Of a DNA stretch of 25,609 nucleotides, positions 1 through 7,624 are shown one piece after another. A program made the position numbers and the translations under genes. The stretch spans positions 1 to 25,609 of the forward strand of contig JAXHUA010000105.1 in NCBI GenBank assembly GCA_034189695.1. The letters run 5' to 3'. The first letter of the stretch is position 1. Every line of letters begins with the position of its first letter. Source of the DNA: JAXHUA01 sp034189695. GTDB lineage: Bacteria > Chloroflexota > Dehalococcoidia > E44-bin15. Below the pieces are notes generated by a model that was given only the letters and a program-made list of their open reading frames with translations, was not told the DNA's origin and searched no databases.

Positions 1-1455
1 CACGTAGCGAGGGACCATGAAGTAGGCCATGTTTCCCGCACAGTGGCGGACGAGGTCTTCGACATCGAGTTGCATCCCCTCTCTGGGTTTGACCCAGACC
101 ATGACCTCATCCTCGCCCAGCTCTGAGGGGACTCCGAAGGCGGCGCAGTCCTCGACGGCGGGATGCTTCTGCACCACAGTCTCCACCTCGAAGGAGGAGA
201 TGTTCTCCCCGCGACGGCGCATGAAGTCCGCCTTGCGGTCGACGAAGTAGAGATTGCTCTCCTCGTCGGCATAGAACAAATCGCCGCTGTGGTGCCAGCC
301 GCCGGCGACCTTCGTGGCCGAAGCCTCCGGGTCTTTATAGTACTCGACTGCGCTCGTCCGTTCCGGGACCATGGTCACATACTCACCAATCTGTCCCTGA
401 GAGACCTCGTTCCCGTCGTCGCCGACCAGCTTCCACTCGATGTTGCCCAGTGGCTTACCGACCGAGCCCACCGGAGCGTTGCCGAGGTTCATGATGAGCC
501 CGCCGCCGTCGACGGCGCCGTACGCCTCCCATATCTTGACGTTGAACCTCTTTTCGAAAGGCTCCCACAGGCTGGTGGGGCATGCCGCTGAGATCACCAG
601 TCGCACCGGGTTGTCCGCGTCGTCCGGTCTCTCCGGCTGCTTCATGAGTATGGGTATCATGGCCCCCAGGGCGTTGAACTGCGTGCATCCATGCCGCCTG
701 ATCGAGTCCCAGAAGCGCGACGCCGAGAACTTCCTGTCCAGCGCGAGGGGCACCCCCATGCACATGGCCCAGCCTGCGGTCAGGATCAGGGCGTTGGCAT
801 GGAAGAGTGGGAGGGGCGTATAGAGCACGTCATCGGGCCTGACCAGGACCGAGGAGAGCGTCATGAACCCCCTTACGTTGCCTGACCTGTTCCGGTTCAC
901 CACCCCCTTGGGGAAGCCGGTGGTCCCCGAGGTGTAGATGAGGTAGGCGATGGCGTCAGCCTGCATCACGTGGTTGGGTCTGTCCGATGGGGCGTCGAAC
1001 AGCTCCTCGATGTCGTGGGTCCCCGAAGGCGGAGGTGCATCGGTGGTGCGACGGACGAAAACCTTCTCGATGGCACCCACCGGGCTGCCCAGCTCGGCGA
1101 ACTGAGGGTAGAGGACGTCGTCGACCACCAGGTACCTGACGTCCGAGTTGGTGAGCACGTGCCGCAGCCCCTGACCCCTCAGGCTGACATTCACCGGCAC
1201 GCTGTAGAAACCCCCACGGGGCATACCGTGAAATATGAACAGGTACTCGGGGCAGTTGCCCATCAATATGGCGACGCCCTCGCCCGGCCTGCCGCCCTGC
1301 CTGGCCAGACCGTTGGCGGCGCGGCAGGTGGCACGGTCGAACTCGGCGAAGCTCACGGCGCGGTCTTCGTACAGGATGTACGGCTTGTCGCCGTGGACCC
1401 TGGCCTGGTGCTCGATGAGGTCAGCCCAATAGGTCAAAGTCGGCTCTTCAGTCAT
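1..1455 (-). CDS. CaiC-like acyl-CoA ligase (AMP-forming), C-terminus cut by window edge
   Basis: An ATP-dependent acid:CoA ligase of the ANL superfamily. The 485 residues visible begin MTEEPTLTYWADL at an ATG preceded by a good GGAGGT site. They contain the phosphate-binding loop YTSGTTGFPKGV, a YGAVDGGG region where the family has its A5 motif, the GGWHHSGD segment, and the hinge motif RRGENISSFEVE. The frame is still open at base 1, reading AYFMVPRYV, which is the usual segment shortly before the catalytic lysine of crotonobetaine/carnitine-CoA ligase relatives, so perhaps 30-50 residues are missing. It is the last visible gene of a leftward operon, 98 bases after the thiolase. The substrate cannot be read from the sequence; a short or medium-chain or carnitine-like acid is a family-level guess. 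Confidence 0.9.
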   Translation of the reverse strand, partial: MTEEPTLTYWADLIEHQARVHGDKPYILYEDRAVSFAEFDRATCRAANGLARQGGRPGEGVAILMGNCPEYLFIFHGMPRGGFYSVPVNVSLRGQGLRHVLTNSDVRYLVVDDVLYPQFAELGSPVGAIEKVFVRRTTDAPPPSGTHDIEELFDAPSDRPNHVMQADAIAYLIYTSGTTGFPKGVVNRNRSGNVRGFMTLSSVLVRPDDVLYTPLPLFHANALILTAGWAMCMGVPLALDRKFSASRFWDSIRRHGCTQFNALGAMIPILMKQPERPDDADNPVRLVISAACPTSLWEPFEKRFNVKIWEAYGAVDGGGLIMNLGNAPVGSVGKPLGNIEWKLVGDDGNEVSQGQIGEYVTMVPERTSAVEYYKDPEASATKVAGGWHHSGDLFYADEESNLYFVDRKADFMRRRGENISSFEVETVVQKHPAVEDCAAFGVPSELGEDEVMVWVKPREGMQLDVEDLVRHCAGNMAYFMVPRYV

Positions 1456-1552
1456 TGTGGGACCTCCTCCGAGGCGGGGCTCCAGGCGCCGCGCGGCCAT
1501 CACGTTGCAGTGCCCTCCGCCCTCGTGACAGCGGGCACCTCCGGCGTTCCGG

Positions 1553-2797
1553 CTAGGCCTTGAGGATGGTGACCGACAGCGCGCCCTGAGCGCCTCCGAC
1601 AATGCCGCCCTGGTTGTGCGCCAGTCCCACCTTTGCCCCCTCGACCTGTCTCTGCCCGGCCTGGCCGGTGAGGTGCCAGTAGACCTCCATGGCCTGGCGT
1701 ATGCCGGTGGCCCCGACCGGGTGGCCCTGCGATTCGAGCCCGCCGGAGACGTTCACCGGCTGCTTGCCGCCGAGCGTGGTATGGCCGGCTTCGGCAAAGG
1801 GGCCCCCCTGGCCCACGGGACAGAACATCAGCTCCTCGGTGGCTATGATCTCGCCGGCGGCTGTGGCGTCGTGCACTTCGGCCAGGTCGATGTCGTCGGG
1901 GCCCACCCCGGCCTTCTCGTACGCTTTGCGCGCCAGTCTCGTCATGGTGGGCTCCTGGCCTTCTCTGTAGTCCTCGCCGCTGCCCAGCACGCAGGCGGCC
2001 ACCTCCACCGCGTGGCGGGCGCCGATTTGCCTGGCAAAGGCCTCGCTGCACACTATGGCCGCCGCGGCCCCGTCGCCTATCGGCGAGCACATGGGGCGGG
2101 TGAGCGGCCACGCCACCTCGGGGGCGGCCAGCACCTCCTCAACGGTGAAGGTCGTCTGGTACTGGGCGAGAGGGTTCATGGATGAGTGGTAGTGGTTCTT
2201 GGACGAGACGACAGCGAGCTGTCTCTGTGTGGTGCCGTACCTCTCCATGTGGTGTCGCGCCATGACTGCATACGCGTCCATGAATATCGTCCGCTGACCC
2301 GACTTCTGTTTGCCTGACTCGCCCTTGGCCGCGAGGTCCTTGGCGACCTTGTCCTCCATCTTCTTGAAGGCCTCCATCATCTGGGGCAACGTCTCGACAT
2401 CCATGGCCGCGAGGAAGGCCTTGAGCACGATACTGCGGTCTTCGAAGAACATCTTCTCCATGCCCAGGACCAGCGCGACGTCAATCTCGCCCAGCGCCAC
2501 CATGGCCCACGCGCCGTTGAGCGCGGTGGCCGAGGCTGCGCAGGCGTTCTCGACGTTGACCACGGGAATGCCGCCGATGCCGAGAGGCCGCAGGACCACC
2601 TGGCCGCGGATCGACTCCTGACCGTCCAGGACCCCCTGGGCGGCATTGCCCACCCAGGCTCCCTGGACTTGCTCCCTGGTGAGGCCCGCATCCGCAATGG
2701 CGCCAAGCACGGCCTCCGCAGCCAGGGACTTCATGTTGCGGTCCAAGTGCTTGCCGAACTTGGTTACCGCACCGCCGATAATTACTACCTTGTTCGT
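1553..2797 (-). CDS. SCP2-type thiolase / acetyl-CoA acetyltransferase-like protein, apparent ACG start
   Basis: A thiolase-superfamily enzyme expected to cleave 3-ketoacyl-CoA with CoA. The nucleophilic cysteine sits in NACAASATAL, the catalytic histidine region is GHPVGATG, and the C-terminal loop reads HNQGG instead of the CxG of classical thiolases, which is typical of the SCP2/non-classical branch. The open frame runs upstream to 2923, but those 42 residues are low-complexity and lie antiphase inside the preceding ligase gene. The conserved start of the fold (NKVVIIGGAVTKFG) follows a GGGAGGG ribosome-binding site spaced six bases from an ACG codon, with no ATG, GTG or TTG nearby, so I place the start at ACG (414 residues). 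It sits 20 bases after the ligase stop, in the same operon. Confidence 0.85.
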   Translation of the reverse strand, partial: TNKVVIIGGAVTKFGKHLDRNMKSLAAEAVLGAIADAGLTREQVQGAWVGNAAQGVLDGQESIRGQVVLRPLGIGGIPVVNVENACAASATALNGAWAMVALGEIDVALVLGMEKMFFEDRSIVLKAFLAAMDVETLPQMMEAFKKMEDKVAKDLAAKGESGKQKSGQRTIFMDAYAVMARHHMERYGTTQRQLAVVSSKNHYHSSMNPLAQYQTTFTVEEVLAAPEVAWPLTRPMCSPIGDGAAAAIVCSEAFARQIGARHAVEVAACVLGSGEDYREGQEPTMTRLARKAYEKAGVGPDDIDLAEVHDATAAGEIIATEELMFCPVGQGGPFAEAGHTTLGGKQPVNVSGGLESQGHPVGATGIRQAMEVYWHLTGQAGQRQVEGAKVGLAHNQGGIVGGAQGALSVTILKA

Positions 2798-2800
2798 TTC

Positions 2801-2809
2801 TGTCCCTCC
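2801..2809 (-). promoter_or_regulatory. Ribosome-binding site deciding the ACG start of the thiolase
   Basis: On the minus strand a GGGAGGG purine run lies between the ligase stop codon and the thiolase, ending six bases before the ACG at 2797. This spacing is the main reason for choosing ACG over the longer out-of-frame extension. Confidence 0.6.
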
Positions 2810-2816
2810 CTGTAGA

Positions 2817-4424
2817 CTACCTGTTCTCCTCGAACCGATATACGTTCGGCCTGTCCGGGTCGAACTCCTCCCGAAGCAACCGGTCGAGGTTCTTCTGCGA
2901 AGCACTCTTGGGTATCTCGTCAACCACCTGAATGAACGATGGGACGCTGTTGCGCTCCAGGCCCGCCAGGCAGGCGTCGAAGACCCCCTTGATGTCCGGC
3001 GTCGCGCCCGGCACGGGAACGACCGCGGCCACCAGGTCGCTCTCTCCCGGCGACCCTGACGCGGCAGGGATTCCGTACACGCAGACGTCAGTGACGCCGG
3101 GGTGCCTGGCTATCACCACTTCGACGTACTCCGGCAGGATGAAATCCCCCTGCCGCCGCAGGCCGCCGCCCTTGCGATAGTCGAAGTAGAGCCACCCTTC
3201 CTCGTCGCGGTGCACCGTGTCCCCGCTGCGGAGCCAGCCGCCACGGGTCTTGGCCTCGGACGCCTTCTTGTCCCCGTGGTACTCCACCTCGGTCTTGCCG
3301 GTGGCCATGCGCGACACCAGTTCACCGAGCTCGTGGGGCTCGCACTCCGTGTCGTCCTCGCGCAGCACCTTCATCTCGATGAGGCCCTGCAGCGGTTTGC
3401 CGAAGGAGCCGACGGGCCCGACGCCCGGCGGGTTATGGGCGAAGCCGCCCTCAACCGCGGCGTACCACTCGTGTATTCTCACGTTGAAGCGCTTCTCGAA
3501 TGCCTCCCATATCGGGATGGGCGTACCGGCGCTGATGACGGTGTTCACCGGATTGTCGGCATCGTCGGGGCGTTCCGGCTCGGAGTAGATGCCCATCATC
3601 ATGCCCCCGAGCAGCGAGAACGTGGTGCAGCCGTGTGCACGGCAGATATCCCAGATGCGGCTCTTGGTGAACCTCCGGCTTATCACCGCCGGAATGCTGA
3701 GTTCCAGGGCCGGCGTCAGCGTCACCGCGTGGGCGTTGCCATGAGTGAGAGACAACCCGGTGTAGAGCCTGTCCTCCGGCTTGTACTGCCACACCCCCTG
3801 GGCCAGCATGGCGTATGCCGGCACGCGGTTGTTGCGCTGCTTGACCCCTTTGGGCTCACCGGTAGTGCCGGAGGTGTATATGATCATGAAGTGGTCGTTC
3901 ACGGAGTGGGGGCCGGCGGGAAACCCCGGCGCCTCGGGCCCGGCGAGGATATCCTTCAGGTTGGGGTACCTGGAAGAGACGGGTACGCCGAAGTCGTCCC
4001 TGTACACGATACCGTAGGTCTCCACGCCCGGAAGCTGCGCCAGGACCTCCTCCACGGTATCCATGAACTCGGCGGCGGCGATGACGCCCTTGGAGTTCGA
4101 GTTCTGTATCTGGAACCTCAGCTTCTCTCCCCTGGAGCGTGGGTCGATAGGGACCACGATGGCGCCCAGGACGGAGGCGGCGTACATCGCTATGACGATC
4201 TCGGGGTGATTGCGCATGAGCAGGGAGAAGATGTCACCCCGTCCCACGCCGCGCTTCTCCAGCGCCCGGGCCAGCTTGCGACCCTTGAGCACCAGGTCGG
4301 CGTAGGTCAGCACCTCATCGGGGTGAGGTGAGTTGTCAAAGGTCAGTACTGGGAAGTCCGGCATGTCCTCAGCCTTGGCGTCCATGTCAAAGCCGAGGAC
4401 TCCCGGCACCTTGCTCTCGGTCAT
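2817..4424 (-). CDS. Acyl-CoA synthetase (AMP-dependent ligase)
   Basis: A full-length (535 residues) ANL-superfamily acid:CoA ligase that activates a carboxylic acid with ATP and CoA. The AMP-binding P-loop YTSGTTGEPKGV is at residues 183-194. It is followed by an EWYAAVEGG segment, GGWLRSGDTVHRDEEGW (ATP ribose-binding aspartate), a hinge region RRQGDFILPEYVE, and a C-terminal PKSASQKNLDR that should hold the catalytic lysine. The ATG has a GGGAGG site four bases upstream. It lies 51 bases after the nitroreductase gene and 20 bases before the thiolase. It is clearly related to the ligase at 1-1455, but not a recent duplicate. The chain-length preference is unknown. Confidence 0.92.
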   Translation of the reverse strand: MTESKVPGVLGFDMDAKAEDMPDFPVLTFDNSPHPDEVLTYADLVLKGRKLARALEKRGVGRGDIFSLLMRNHPEIVIAMYAASVLGAIVVPIDPRSRGEKLRFQIQNSNSKGVIAAAEFMDTVEEVLAQLPGVETYGIVYRDDFGVPVSSRYPNLKDILAGPEAPGFPAGPHSVNDHFMIIYTSGTTGEPKGVKQRNNRVPAYAMLAQGVWQYKPEDRLYTGLSLTHGNAHAVTLTPALELSIPAVISRRFTKSRIWDICRAHGCTTFSLLGGMMMGIYSEPERPDDADNPVNTVISAGTPIPIWEAFEKRFNVRIHEWYAAVEGGFAHNPPGVGPVGSFGKPLQGLIEMKVLREDDTECEPHELGELVSRMATGKTEVEYHGDKKASEAKTRGGWLRSGDTVHRDEEGWLYFDYRKGGGLRRQGDFILPEYVEVVIARHPGVTDVCVYGIPAASGSPGESDLVAAVVPVPGATPDIKGVFDACLAGLERNSVPSFIQVVDEIPKSASQKNLDRLLREEFDPDRPNVYRFEENR

Positions 4425-4474
4425 CCTGCCTCCCGCAACACAACAGGCCTGCCTGAGAGAGCCCGCCCGGCGGG

Positions 4475-5476
4475 CTACTCCTCGATGTCAGGGCCCCCCT
4501 TTCCCTCGCGGAACCAGGTGACCGGCCGGTACTCGCGGGGGACGACGCCGTGCTGCTTGAACTTGGGATAGCCCAGCACCACGGCGGTACTGACCCTCCA
4601 CGGTTCGTAGAGCCCGAGCTTCTCCTGGAGGGCGGGCACCATACTGACTATCTGAGCGAACCCGACCCAGCAGGCGCCGAGGCCCAGCGCGTTGGCCGCC
4701 AGGTTCATGTTCTGTCCGCAGATTCCCATGGCTATTTTGGGATGGTCGATGGCCCGGTCATCCGCGGCCACCAGGATCACCGCCGGAGCATTGAGGAATG
4801 TAGGGGAGTACCTCCTGGCGATGGCGCCCGCTCCGCCCAGGATGATGCGCGGATCGAACAGTCCTGGATTCGGATTGGCCTCATGCATCCCGACAAGACC
4901 CTTCACCATCTCATCGTCCCTGTACATATTGTACAGCCCGTTCAGCACGTTGTAGACCCCCTCGTCCATCTCGTGGATGAGGGCCTTATCGGTCACCACG
5001 ATGAACTTCCACGGCTGGCAGTTTCCGCCGCTCGGGGCGAACCGACCGGCTTCGACGACCCGCCTGATGAGCGGCTCGGGGACCGGCCGGTCCTTGAAGT
5101 TACGCACGCTGCGTCGCTCGAAGATAGCCTGCTCAATCGCGGTCCATTTGTCCGGCTTCCCCTCCGCGTCCTGTGGCTCGAGGGGCATCTTGATCGGTAG
5201 CGGATAGGGGTCGGTGTGGTAGAAGCCATCGTCCACATGGTATGTGTCGACTATGGAAATGGCGTCCACCGGGCAGGCGATCATGCAGTTGAAGCAGCTG
5301 AAGCACTCGTAGTCGTCCTTCTGTTTCGGCACTTCGTTGTCGCCCATCTCCCACGCGCGGAAGGGGCAGTTGAGGATGCACAGGCCGCATCCGGTGCACT
5401 TCTCCGGGTCTGCCTTCATCACGCCCATGTGAACGCCCGTCGGACGGAACATGGGTTCCAGGTCTTCCCAAGGCAT
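4475..5476 (-). CDS. Ferredoxin-nitroreductase fusion protein
   Basis: A 333-residue flavoprotein with an N-terminal two-cluster ferredoxin domain. Two CxxCxxCxxxCP motifs (cysteines 27, 30, 33, 37 and 58, 61, 64, 68) should bind two [4Fe-4S] clusters. The nitroreductase/FMN domain starts near residue 114, with the family signature RRSVRNFKDRP at 121-131 and SGGNCQPWKFIVV near 149-161. It probably moves electrons between the clusters and FMN to reduce or oxidise an organic substrate in the cytoplasm. The ATG follows GGAGGAG at four bases. Position between the acyl-CoA dehydrogenase (34 bases upstream) and an acyl-CoA synthetase suggests an enoyl- or acyl-CoA related redox step or an electron sink; that is inference. 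Confidence 0.9.
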   Translation of the reverse strand: MPWEDLEPMFRPTGVHMGVMKADPEKCTGCGLCILNCPFRAWEMGDNEVPKQKDDYECFSCFNCMIACPVDAISIVDTYHVDDGFYHTDPYPLPIKMPLEPQDAEGKPDKWTAIEQAIFERRSVRNFKDRPVPEPLIRRVVEAGRFAPSGGNCQPWKFIVVTDKALIHEMDEGVYNVLNGLYNMYRDDEMVKGLVGMHEANPNPGLFDPRIILGGAGAIARRYSPTFLNAPAVILVAADDRAIDHPKIAMGICGQNMNLAANALGLGACWVGFAQIVSMVPALQEKLGLYEPWRVSTAVVLGYPKFKQHGVVPREYRPVTWFREGKGGPDIEE

Positions 5477-5509
5477 AGGTCTCCTCCTTGTCGTTTCCGT
5501 ATCGTGCGT

Positions 5510-6748
5510 TTACGGAATACCCGCCAGGATTCTGTCGGCGCCGGCGAGGGCCAGGGTCTCGTTTGCCCCGTCCTCGATCATTGCCGCCCGGGCGTCGCGG
5601 AATATCTTCTCGATTACGTACTCCTTGGTGACCCCGTATCCGCCGAATATGGCGATGGCCTCGCTCGCCACGCGGAAGGCGGTGTTGGTGGCGAATACCT
5701 TGGAGCCGGTGGCATATTGCAGGGCCGGCGGCTGGGTGGCCCGGTTGAAGGCCGTAACCGCCCGGGATAGCCGCCGTGCCGCCTCCACTGACACGAACAT
5801 GTCAAACAGCTTGAGCTTGATGTTCTGGTGTTCGCAGATGGGACGTCCGCCCTGTACCCTCTCCTTGGAGTACCGCAGCGCCTCATCGAGGGCGGACTGC
5901 GCCACACCCACCCACATGTTCCCCATGGCGCCGTTGGCGCCGGACAGGACGGCACCGAGCACCATGTTGTGTACCGCGGGGTCCTGGATAACCAGCATGC
6001 TCTTGGGTATGCGGACGTTGTCGAAGAAGATCTCACCCTGGTTCAGGGTCCGCTGACCCATCTTATCGAGCGGTTTCCCTCTGGTGATGCCGGGCAGGTC
6101 GAGCGGCACCGCCGCCAGGCCGCAGCCCCCCATTCCCTTTGTCGGGTCGAGGCTCAGAAACAGCGCCGCGTGGGTGGCGATGTTGCCGTCGCTCACCCAG
6201 GCCGACTTCTGGCCGTTGATGATGAAGTCGTCTCCGTCCTGGACCGCCCTCACCGACGGTGCGCACTTGGGGTCGCTGGAGTTCTCACCCTCGAACCATA
6301 TCCAGTCGGACCCGTGGTCCGGCTCGGTGATGGCCCAGCACCCGATAATCTTTCCCTCGGTGTCCTCGCAGTACTGCCGCGTCCAGTCCTGCACCTGGGG
6401 GTCTGGCGACATCATGGCGAAGATGTAGGGGAACACCGAGACGCTGAGGCTGACAGCCAGCCCGCCATCGCCCCAGCCAACGTTCTCGGATATGATTGCC
6501 GAGGTCAATGCGTCCTGCTCTATGCCTCCTACCTCGGGCGGCAACCCGCCGCGATGCAGGCCCAGCTCGCGGTACTTGCGGAAGACTTCCCACAGAGGAG
6601 AGCCCTTCGCGATCACGTCCTGCGGGTCGTGCATCCTGTCAAGCTCGATACCGGCAGGGCGCACTATCTCAGTGGCGAACCTCTTGACCATGTCGCGCGT
6701 TGCTTTCTGCTCTTCGGTCATGTCAACGCTCAGCTCTCTTAGGCCCAT
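5510..6748 (-). CDS. Acyl-CoA dehydrogenase
   Basis: An FAD-dependent acyl-CoA dehydrogenase (412 residues) that would introduce the alpha-beta double bond into an acyl-CoA. The flavin/substrate segment CWAITEPDHGSD is at residues 137-148, a middle beta domain follows, and the C-terminal helical domain carries FGGYGVTKEYVIEKIFRDAR and then MIEDGANETL, where Glu392 is the likely catalytic base. The open frame extends nine residues further to 6775, but a GGGAGGTG site six bases before the ATG at 6748 selects the shorter form. It is the first gene of the leftward operon, facing a candidate promoter at 6785-6813. An electron acceptor (ETF) is not encoded in the window. Confidence 0.93.
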   Translation of the reverse strand: MGLRELSVDMTEEQKATRDMVKRFATEIVRPAGIELDRMHDPQDVIAKGSPLWEVFRKYRELGLHRGGLPPEVGGIEQDALTSAIISENVGWGDGGLAVSLSVSVFPYIFAMMSPDPQVQDWTRQYCEDTEGKIIGCWAITEPDHGSDWIWFEGENSSDPKCAPSVRAVQDGDDFIINGQKSAWVSDGNIATHAALFLSLDPTKGMGGCGLAAVPLDLPGITRGKPLDKMGQRTLNQGEIFFDNVRIPKSMLVIQDPAVHNMVLGAVLSGANGAMGNMWVGVAQSALDEALRYSKERVQGGRPICEHQNIKLKLFDMFVSVEAARRLSRAVTAFNRATQPPALQYATGSKVFATNTAFRVASEAIAIFGGYGVTKEYVIEKIFRDARAAMIEDGANETLALAGADRILAGIP

Positions 6749-6784
6749 TGGCCACCTCCCTTCCGTTCGCTGCATTTATGCTTG

Positions 6785-6813
6785 CGTATACTAATCTGCA
6801 CGATAGTATGCAA
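6785..6813 (-). promoter_or_regulatory. Candidate sigma70 promoter with internal dyad for the leftward acyl-CoA operon
   Basis: Read on the minus strand: TTGCAT, 17 bases, TATACG, about 37 bases before the acyl-CoA dehydrogenase start. Between and overlapping the two boxes is an imperfect dyad (GTATACTA/TAGTATGC, seven of eight matched), where a repressor such as a FadR- or TetR-type acyl-CoA sensor could bind. The rest of the gap 6749-7006 shows no gene. Confidence 0.4.
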
Positions 6814-7006
6814 TTGCGACGGGTACTCGTTCGCAACCATGCTAGGCCTGCTTTCCAGCTATGTCAAGGGTCAAGGGTACTACGTTCGTTGTCATGTCCG
6901 TTTGCTGCGCACGGCAGGGGCGCCCATGCCCCGGCCCGGCGGCTGTCGACGGCCGCGGGGCCATTGATACGCCTGGGGGGAAGGGTGGTCGAGACGCCTG
7001 TCGGTG

Positions 7007-7036
7007 TTGACAAGTGAGACCCGTTGTTGGTATGAT
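7007..7036 (+). promoter_or_regulatory. Sigma70-type promoter for the Moco-riboswitch operon
   Basis: TTGACA at 7007-7012, an 18-base spacer and TATGAT at 7031-7036. Transcription would begin near 7043, directly at a small hairpin (7045-7053 pairing with 7065-7073), and then enter the first riboswitch about 50 bases on. Confidence 0.6.
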
Positions 7037-7092
7037 TCTCTCTGGTTGCCAGATTTTATCCGAGTCTGGCGACGCCGCAAAGCGAATAAAGC

Positions 7093-7213
7093 TGGCTCTC
7101 CGAGCTGTGCGGCCTAAATCCCGCGAGGCGGGACATGGCCAGCAGCCGGCAGGCGAAAGCCTCGAGGGTGTGGAGAGAAATCACCATGCCTCCCGTGTTA
7201 GGAAAGGAGAGAC
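7093..7213 (+). promoter_or_regulatory. Moco (molybdenum/tungsten cofactor) riboswitch candidate, copy 1
   Basis: A 121-nt element whose layout fits the Moco RNA motif: an outer stem CTCTCC/GGAGAG (7096-7101 with 7206-7211), a GGCC/GGCC stem (7111-7114 with 7137-7140) capped by a CCCGC/GCGGG hairpin, a GNRA hairpin AGGC-GAAA-GCCT (7151-7162), and a GGTGTGG/CCATGCC stem with G-U pairs (7167-7173 with 7184-7190). It ends with the conserved-looking GCCTCCCG...GGAAAGGAG. The 3' arm of the outer stem contains the ribosome-binding site of a small ORF starting at 7216, so closing the stem should hide that site. The downstream genes (molybdopterin-fold proteins and WtpA) independently support a Moco/W link. 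I recognised the class from memory of its consensus, not by a covariance search. Confidence 0.78.
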
Positions 7214-7215
7214 GG

Positions 7216-7320
7216 GTGGGGAATACAGGTCAAATAGCAGCATCCCTGACTTCCTGGGGTGCTGTTCTTTTTTGCCTGTGGCTGGCAATTCTTGCGGCAT
7301 TCCGGCAGTCTGCAATCTGA
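7216..7320 (+). CDS. Small membrane peptide directly behind riboswitch copy 1 (34 aa, GTG start)
   Basis: A GTG codon six bases after the AGGAGAG of riboswitch copy 1 opens a 34-residue frame ending in TGA at 7318-7320. The peptide is short and polar at the N-terminus, then has one hydrophobic stretch (about residues 11-29, rich in Leu, Ala, Trp and Phe), then an Arg-containing tail: a plausible single-pass membrane peptide. Its start is where a Moco-riboswitch-controlled gene is expected. I know no named homologue. It may be a real small protein or a leader peptide whose translation couples the first riboswitch to the second. Confidence 0.5.
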   Translation: MGNTGQIAASLTSWGAVLFCLWLAILAAFRQSAI

Positions 7321-7335
7321 AAGAGAAAGCGACAG

Positions 7336-7456
7336 TGGCTCTCCGAGCTGTGCGGCCTAAATCCCGTGAGGCGGGACATGGCCGGCAGCCGGCAGGCGAA
7401 AGCCTCGAGGGTGTGGAGAGAAATCACCACGCCTCCCGTGCTTGGAAAGGAGAGAC
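7336..7456 (+). promoter_or_regulatory. Moco riboswitch candidate, copy 2 (tandem)
   Basis: A second copy of the 121-nt element, 243 bases downstream of the first, with no gaps and only five substitutions. Several changes keep pairing: CCCGC becomes CCCGT (G-C to G-U in the hairpin) and CCATGCC becomes CCACGCC (G-U to G-C). The outer stem is 7339-7344 with 7449-7454 and the GNRA hairpin is 7394-7405. Its GGAAAGGAG lies seven bases before an ATG at 7459. The rest of the operon follows about 170 bases later. Confidence 0.78.
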
Positions 7457-7458
7457 AT

Positions 7459-7566
7459 ATGGGTTGGATCGGGCTGTGCCACGGCCTCTTCTGTAGCGAG
7501 GCGCTATGGCTTCGCTGCCCTCATGATTCGATCATCATGATGTATCACCTGCTGCGCCCTCCGTGA
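7459..7566 (+). CDS. Small Cys/His-containing peptide directly behind riboswitch copy 2 (35 aa)
   Basis: An ATG seven bases after the ribosome-binding site inside riboswitch copy 2 opens a 35-residue frame that stops at 7564-7566, 58 bases before the next gene. The peptide has cysteines at positions 7, 12 and 20 and histidines at 8, 22 and 30, so metal binding is conceivable. It has no similarity that I recognise and does not resemble the hydrophobic peptide behind copy 1. It could be a leader peptide. Support is mainly the ideal spacing from the riboswitch ribosome-binding site. Confidence 0.42.
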   Translation: MGWIGLCHGLFCSEALWLRCPHDSIIMMYHLLRPP

Positions 7567-7624
7567 GCCGCTTCATCGCTCATGAGCACAATGCTACTGG
7601 AATCATGCTCGAAAGGAGGTTCAG

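Noticed and set aside
2798..2923. 42-residue N-terminal extension of the thiolase frame
   Set aside because: It lies antiphase within the ligase coding region, is Arg/Thr/Ser-rich, and the ribosome-binding site points to the inner ACG.
3102..4331. Long plus-strand frame (409 codons) opposite the acyl-CoA synthetase
   Set aside because: It is exactly antisense to a gene with clear ANL motifs, is rich in His, Gly, Val and Arg as expected of a GC-rich shadow frame, and shows no family motif.
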